Positions 60,091-64,000 of a DNA stretch of 64,000 nt are shown in pieces. This DNA is from Natrinema marinum (GTDB taxonomy: Archaea > Halobacteriota > Halobacteria > Halobacteriales > Natrialbaceae): contig NZ_CP100763.1 in assembly GCF_024296685.1 (NCBI RefSeq), positions 3,162,001 through 3,226,000 of the forward strand, written 5' to 3'. Position numbers and translations under genes: made by a program. Each line of letters begins with the position of its first letter. Position 1 is the first letter of the stretch. The notes under the pieces are model-generated. The model worked only from the letters and a program-made list of their open reading frames with translations. It did no database searches and had not been told where the DNA came from.

Positions 60091-60463
60091 TTCGAACCTC
60101 GGCTGCCGCTGTTCGGCGCTCGAGGGAGGGGACTGACCGATTATTGCGGGCAGACTGGCCGGCGTTCGGTGGCGGATGCTGTCGAGCGATGTTCGACACT
60201 CGAGTCGCGAAACCGACTGTTCCGGTGTCCACCTGCCGAGAGCGCCATGTAGCAGGATTTAATACCGTGGATCGACACCGTTCGGGCAATGAGTCGCTCC
60301 GTCGGCACCGCACTCGCCGTTTTCGCCACCGACGGGGCCGTCGCTCGAGAGCGACGACCGCGACGGGCCTTTTGAGCCCGTACTCTCTTCCACCTCACGT
60401 TCCGGCTTCGTTCCACGGACTCCGAAACTGCAGAATTTCCGGTTAGCAGACGCTCTCTCCTTT
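60091..60463. other. Intergenic region ahead of argG, no gene seen
   Basis: 373 nt upstream of the argG control elements. It has no supported gene; frames are Arg-rich. A promoter for argG lies immediately downstream. Confidence 0.4.
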
Positions 60464-60475
60464 ATTTTCGAAAAT
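60464..60475. promoter_or_regulatory. 12-bp palindrome in the argG promoter
   Basis: ATTTTCGAAAAT is a perfect palindrome 12 nt ahead of the argG TATA-like CTTAAG (60488-60493), at or just above the BRE. A related TTCGAA stands 5 nt before the argW TATA element, suggesting a shared regulator. Confidence 0.45.
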
Positions 60476-60522
60476 GAAACCAACGGGCTTAAGTCCGTCC
60501 TGAGTGTGAATTCGAATACGAC

Positions 60523-61761
60523 ATGACCCGCGTGGCACTTGCGTTTTCGGGCGGCCTGGACACGACCGTCTGTGTCCCGCTGCTCGAGGAAGAGTACGGA
60601 TACGACGACGTGATCGGCGTCACCGTCGACGTCGGACAGCCGGCCTCGGAGTTCGAGGAAGCCGAGGAGACCGCCGAAGCGCTCGACTTAGAGCACTACG
60701 TCGTCGACGCGAAAGACGAGTTCGCGAACCTCTGTTTCGACAGCGTTCGCGCGAACGCGACCTATCAGGGCTACCCGCTGGGAACGGCGCTGGCCCGCCC
60801 GGTGATCGCGAAAGCGATCCTCGAGGTCGCCGAGGAACAGGACTGCACCGGCATCGCCCACGGCTGTACGGGCAAGGGCAACGACCAGCTGCGGTTCGAG
60901 GCCGTCTGGCGCGACTCGGACCTCGAGGTCATCGCCCCCGTACGCGAGCTCGGGCTCACCCGCGAGTGGGAACAGGAGTACGCCGCCGAGAAGGACCTCC
61001 CCGTCGAGGGCGGCAGCGGCGGCGACTGGTCGATCGACACCAACATCTGGAGTCGCTCGGTCGAGGGCGACGACTTAGAGGACCCGAACTACGTCCCCCC
61101 GCGTGACATCTACGCGTGGACCGACGAGCCCGGTAGCGAGACCGAGGAGATCGAAATCACCTTCGAGGAGGGCTACCCCGTCGCCGTCGACGGCGAGGCG
61201 TACGAGCCCGTCGAACTCATCGAGCACCTGAACGAGCTCGCCGGCAGTTACGGCGTCGGCCGTACCGACATGATGGAAGACCGCATGCTCGGGCTCAAGG
61301 TGCGCGAGAACTACGAGCACCCCGGCGCGACGACGCTGCTGAACGCCCACGAAGCGCTCGAGGGCCTCGTCCTCACCCAAGAGGAGCGTCAGTTCAAACA
61401 GCAGATCGACCAGCAGTGGTCCCAGAAGGGCTACGAGGGCCTGATCGACGCGCCGCTCGTGGGCGCACTCGAGGGCTTCATCGCCGAGACCCAAAAGCGC
61501 GTGACCGGCACCGTCACGATCCGCTTCGAAGGCGGCCAGGCCCGTCCGGTCGCCCGCGACAGCAAGTTCGCGGCCTACTCCGCCGAGCACGCCTCCTTCG
61601 ACACCGAGACGGTCGGCAAGATCAAACAGGAGGATGCCACCGGCGTCGCGAAGTATCACGGCTTCCAGCGCCGCCTCGCGAACGAGGCGATCGCCGCGAA
61701 CGCCGCGGACGAGGAACCCGAGATCGCCACCGACGGCAGTGGTGACGAGGCAGACGACTAA
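60523..61761 (+). CDS. argG: Argininosuccinate synthase
   Basis: The 412-aa enzyme joins citrulline and aspartate with ATP. Motifs: VALAFSGGLDTTVCVPLLEE (PP-loop), VTVDVGQPASEFEEAEETAE, AHGCTGKGNDQLRFE, IAPVRELGLTREWEQEYAAE, NIWSRSVEGDDLEDP and GVGRTDMMEDRMLGLKVREN. All key ATP and substrate segments are visible. It starts the arg operon; argH follows after 2 nt. Confidence 0.97.
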   Translation: MTRVALAFSGGLDTTVCVPLLEEEYGYDDVIGVTVDVGQPASEFEEAEETAEALDLEHYVVDAKDEFANLCFDSVRANATYQGYPLGTALARPVIAKAILEVAEEQDCTGIAHGCTGKGNDQLRFEAVWRDSDLEVIAPVRELGLTREWEQEYAAEKDLPVEGGSGGDWSIDTNIWSRSVEGDDLEDPNYVPPRDIYAWTDEPGSETEEIEITFEEGYPVAVDGEAYEPVELIEHLNELAGSYGVGRTDMMEDRMLGLKVRENYEHPGATTLLNAHEALEGLVLTQEERQFKQQIDQQWSQKGYEGLIDAPLVGALEGFIAETQKRVTGTVTIRFEGGQARPVARDSKFAAYSAEHASFDTETVGKIKQEDATGVAKYHGFQRRLANEAIAANAADEEPEIATDGSGDEADD

Positions 61762-61763
61762 CG

Positions 61764-63320
61764 ATGACCGAGGAGAGCGCTCCCGACGACGGGACGCGGT
61801 CCGATGGGCTGCGGACTGACGGCGGGGACGACGAAGGCGTCGTCCGCCGGGACCGCTTCAGCGGCGGCCCCGCCCGGAGTTTCCTCTCCTCGCTCGCGGC
61901 CGACGAACGGATCTTCGAGGCCGATCTCGAGGTCGACCGCGCGCACACGGTCATGCTCGCCGAGCAGGATATCATCGCGGACGATGTGGCCGGCGGGATC
62001 CTCACGGCGCTGGACGCCATCGAGGTCGACGGCCACGCCTCATTGCCCGATGGCGAGGATGTCCACGAGGCCATCGAGACGGCCGTCATCGAGCGCATCG
62101 GCGCGGACGGCGGCAAAATGCACACCGCACGCTCGCGCAACGACGAGGTCGCGGCCTGCATCCGGTATCGCCTGCGCGAGGACGTTCTCGAGGCGATCGA
62201 GACCACGCTCGCGCTGCGCGAGTCGCTGGTCGAGGTTGCGGCCGAACACCGCGAGACGATCATGCCCGGCTACACTCACCTCCAGCCCGCTCAGCCCACC
62301 ACCGTGGCCCACTGGGCGCTGGCCTACGAGGGCGCGGTTCGCCGCGACACCGAGCGCTTGCTCGAGGCTTTCGCACGGAGCAACGAATCGCCACTCGGCG
62401 GCGCCGCGTTCGCGGGGACGACGTTCGACATCGATCGCGAACGCACCGCCGATCTGCTCGGCTTCGAGGGCGTCGTCGCAAACTCGATGGATGCCTCCTC
62501 GAGCCGTGATTTCCTGCTCGAGACGGTGCAGGCGCTGTCGACGCACGCGACGACGCTGTCGGGGCTCGCGGAAGACGTGATCATCTTCGCGAACCGCGGC
62601 TTCGTCGACCTCTCGGACGATTATTCCTCGACGTCGTCGATCATGCCCCAGAAGAAGAACCCGGACACGCTCGAACTCGTCCGTGCGGTCGCGGGCGACG
62701 CGGCCGGCGGCGTTCAGGGGCTGACGACGACGCTCAAGGGGCTGCCCCGCGCGTACAACCGAGATCTGCAGCGGGCGACGACCCACGCCTGGGAGACCGT
62801 CGACGCGGTAACCGAAGCCAGCGCGGTCGCGGCGGGCGCGGTCGCGACGGCCGACTGGAACGAGGAGACGCTCGCGGCGGAGGCCGGTGCGGGCTTCTCG
62901 ACGGCCACCGGCGTCGCGGATCTGCTCGCGGCCAGCGGATTGCCGTTCCGCACCGCACACGAACTGGTCGCGATCGCCGCTGAGAATAGCGCGGAACGCA
63001 GTTCCGCGGAGAACGCGAGCGGTGATGAACCGCGAGCGAACGGGGCGGACTACGACGCCCTCGAGTCCGCAGCCCAGGAAGTGCTCGGCGAATCGCTCGA
63101 GGCCCACGTCGACCCCGCGGCCGTCGAGGACGCGCTCGACCCGGTCCAGAGCGTCGCGAGTCGCGACTCGCAGGGCGGTCCCGCCCCCGAAGCGGTCGCC
63201 GACCAGCTCGAGGCGGCCCGCGAGGCGCTGGCGGCGGACGAGGACGAACACGACGAGCGAACGGGGGCGCTCGAGGCGGCCCACGAGGCGCTCCGGTCGG
63301 AGGTGAACGAGTATGTCTGA
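61764..63320 (+). CDS. argH: Argininosuccinate lyase with an in-frame insert
   Basis: The 518-aa enzyme cleaves argininosuccinate to arginine and fumarate. Motifs: FSGGPARSFLSSLAADERI, ARSRNDEVAACIRYRLREDV, PGYTHLQPAQPTTVAHWALA and the family signature SSIMPQKKNPDTLELVR. Residues about 407-428 (ENSAERSSAENASGDEPRAN) are an insert absent from typical ArgH, carrying the palindrome GCGGAAC-GCA-GTTCCGC (62991-63007). It sits in the C-terminal region before the last helices, where the protein can probably tolerate it. The stop overlaps a doubtful small frame. Confidence 0.95.
   Translation: MTEESAPDDGTRSDGLRTDGGDDEGVVRRDRFSGGPARSFLSSLAADERIFEADLEVDRAHTVMLAEQDIIADDVAGGILTALDAIEVDGHASLPDGEDVHEAIETAVIERIGADGGKMHTARSRNDEVAACIRYRLREDVLEAIETTLALRESLVEVAAEHRETIMPGYTHLQPAQPTTVAHWALAYEGAVRRDTERLLEAFARSNESPLGGAAFAGTTFDIDRERTADLLGFEGVVANSMDASSSRDFLLETVQALSTHATTLSGLAEDVIIFANRGFVDLSDDYSSTSSIMPQKKNPDTLELVRAVAGDAAGGVQGLTTTLKGLPRAYNRDLQRATTHAWETVDAVTEASAVAAGAVATADWNEETLAAEAGAGFSTATGVADLLAASGLPFRTAHELVAIAAENSAERSSAENASGDEPRANGADYDALESAAQEVLGESLEAHVDPAAVEDALDPVQSVASRDSQGGPAPEAVADQLEAAREALAADEDEHDERTGALEAAHEALRSEVNEYV
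62981..63046 (+). repeat. Palindromic 66-nt insert in argH
   Basis: Inverted repeat GCGGAAC (62991-62997) / GTTCCGC (63001-63007), then GCGAGCGGTGATGAACCGCG with a second inverted repeat (GCGGT/ACCGC). The length keeps the argH frame. It has the same GCGAGCGG-type composition as the insert in the FrhB-like gene. Confidence 0.55.
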
Positions 63321-63426
63321 GCCGTCACCGCCGGCGGGACCGACGGGCGGACCGCCGCGATCTCGGCTCGTCGGTCGGCCGGTTCGACGGCGATCCCCGC
63401 AAGGGGATGAACTACCGACTTCATGA
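63313..63426 (+). CDS. Doubtful 37-aa frame overlapping the end of argH
   Basis: An ATG overlapping the argH stop opens a Pro/Arg-rich frame (MSEPSPPAGPTGGPPRSRLV, then GRPVRRRSPQGDELPTS). Operon spacing would allow coupled translation, but the sequence has no coding character. It is recorded because nothing else fills the gap up to the argW promoter. Confidence 0.2.
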   Translation: MSEPSPPAGPTGGPPRSRLVGRPVRRRSPQGDELPTS

Positions 63427-63513
63427 TATGTCAAAGTAGACCTGCGGTGTGATGGCGCCCACGGCCCGTTAGAGGGGAGTGCAGATAGTATAATTTTGCT
63501 GTTAAGTTCGAAG

Positions 63514-63521
63514 GCTTTAAG
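63514..63521 (+). promoter_or_regulatory. TATA box of argW
   Basis: GCTTTAAG lies 28-35 nt ahead of the ATG at 63549, fitting a leaderless transcript separate from argGH. TTCGAA (63507-63512) precedes it immediately. Confidence 0.5.
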
Positions 63522-63548
63522 GGATCCGGGCTCCCACGTGCAGATACA

Positions 63549-63713
63549 ATGACCGAATGCGTCGAGTGTGGGGCCGAGGTGTCCCTGCACGACGATCTGG
63601 AAGTCGGAGAGATCGTTGACTGTACGACCTGTGGCGCCGAACTCGAAGTCGTCGACACCGAGCCGCCAGTCCTCGAGCGAGCCCCCGAGCTCGAAGAGGA
63701 CTGGGGTGAGTGA
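63549..63713 (+). CDS. argW: LysW-type amino-group carrier protein
   Basis: A 54-aa zinc-binding carrier: CVECGAEVSLHDDLEVGEIV and VDCTTCGAELEVVD give two C-x2-C pairs, and the C-terminal EDWGE ends in the Glu whose gamma-carboxyl is linked to the substrate amino group. In archaea it protects glutamate (ArgW) and, in some species, 2-aminoadipate during arginine and lysine synthesis. The following gene, a RimK-like ligase, attaches the substrate. Genes for the remaining steps lie beyond the window. Confidence 0.95.
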   Translation: MTECVECGAEVSLHDDLEVGEIVDCTTCGAELEVVDTEPPVLERAPELEEDWGE

Positions 63714-63804
63714 CCTTGCAGACGGGCGCGACACCGGTCCGCGCTGCACACACGACTCGAGGGACTCGTAGCGAGTCCCTCACGACCAGCCAGAGGTGGC
63801 TCGC

Positions 63805-64000
63805 GTGAACGTAGGCATACTCTATTCACGGATACGCAAAGACGAGAAGCTCCTCCTGAACGAGCTTCGCGAGCGCGATCACGAGGTGACGAAGATCGAT
63901 GTCCGCAAGCAGACGTTCGACATTTCGGACGCTCCGGACGAGTTCGCGGACATCGATATCGTCGTCGACCGCTGTCTCGCCACGAGCCGGAGCCTGTACG
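63805..64000 (+). CDS. argX: Glutamate-LysW ligase ArgX, 5' part (3' end outside window)
   Basis: The first 65 residues of an ATP-grasp (RimK/LysX-type) ligase that joins glutamate to the C-terminal Glu of ArgW: MNVGILYSRIRKDEKLLLNE, LRERDHEVTKIDVRKQTFDI, VVDRCLATSRSLY. The GTG at 63805 is preferred; another in-frame GTG three codons upstream is possible. The gap from argW is 91 nt. The ATP-binding core lies beyond the window, so the call rests on the N-terminal preATP-grasp domain and the argW context. Confidence 0.9.
   Translation, partial: MNVGILYSRIRKDEKLLLNELRERDHEVTKIDVRKQTFDISDAPDEFADIDIVVDRCLATSRSLY

Noticed and set aside
1-64000. CRISPR arrays, transposase genes, rRNA genes, 7S or RNase P RNA
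   Set aside because: No regularly spaced direct repeats, transposase motifs or recognisable RNA cores were seen on either strand.

Overview
The window is a GC-rich chromosomal segment of a halophilic archaeon (class Halobacteria). Evidence: strongly acidic proteins, archaeal ribosomal proteins L39e, L31e and LX, eIF6, prefoldin, SRP54 and FtsY, TATA-type promoters about 25-30 nt ahead of start codons (leaderless genes), many twin-arginine lipoproteins, and LysW-type arginine biosynthesis. The gene content resembles the Natrinema/Haloterrigena group, but I cannot fix the genus from sequence alone. There is no CRISPR array, intact transposase or rRNA. One tRNA is present (Arg, UCU).

Layout. 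1-4554: end of lipA, then the pyruvate dehydrogenase E1alpha, E1beta and E2 genes; no E3 gene follows. 4555-6408: a recombination scar, partly AT-rich, holding a diverged second copy of the 3' end of the neighbouring DUF424 gene, a permease fragment, a two-helix membrane ORF, a pseudogene with an in-frame TGA and a zinc-binding-type ORF without a start codon. 6409-9351: DUF424, TPR protein and a flavin amine-oxidase-type oxidoreductase. 9478-17366: a probable catabolic block, with hydantoinase subunits A and B plus an isochorismatase-fold amidase on the minus strand, divergent from a CaiB-type CoA-transferase, a DRE-TIM carboxyltransferase and a Bat-type regulator. 17409-22927: RNA cyclic phosphodiesterase, a secreted HExxH protein and the archaeal translation/secretion cluster L39e-L31e-eIF6-(ASCH)-LX-prefoldin alpha-FtsY.

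23926-27337: a sirohaem nitrite/sulfite reductase overlapping a ferredoxin/FrhB-like subunit, together resembling a two-gene version of F420-dependent sulfite reductase. 27382-36431: transporter, acetyltransferase, ThiE-ThiM, ferritin-like protein, a lipoprotein with a degenerate deacetylase domain, and two divergent rhodaneses. 36470-44672: histidine kinase, flavin disulfide oxidoreductase, orphan HicB-like protein, SRP54, lipoprotein, a CBS-MaoC fusion and the UPF0200/UPF0201 pair. 44673-48036: gene-poor, with a lipoprotein, tRNA-Arg, a type IV pilin and decayed small genes. 48037-49960: a flavoprotein followed by a VOC dioxygenase and esterase pair reminiscent of MhqO/MhqD. 49961-50883: inverted copies of a dispersed repeat. 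50884-60090: M29 aminopeptidase, membrane proteins, phosphoesterase, CDF transporter, XPD-like helicase, a LigT-like protein with an altered motif and a membrane-anchored HTH regulator. 60523-64000: argG, argH, argW and the start of argX.

The most interesting signals are the reductase/FrhB pair, the scar beside the PDH operon, the CoA-transferase/carboxyltransferase/hydantoinase block, short palindromic inserts in coding sequence (argH and the FrhB-like gene), and the pseudoenzyme-like deacetylase. Family assignments rest on visible motifs; no database search was possible.
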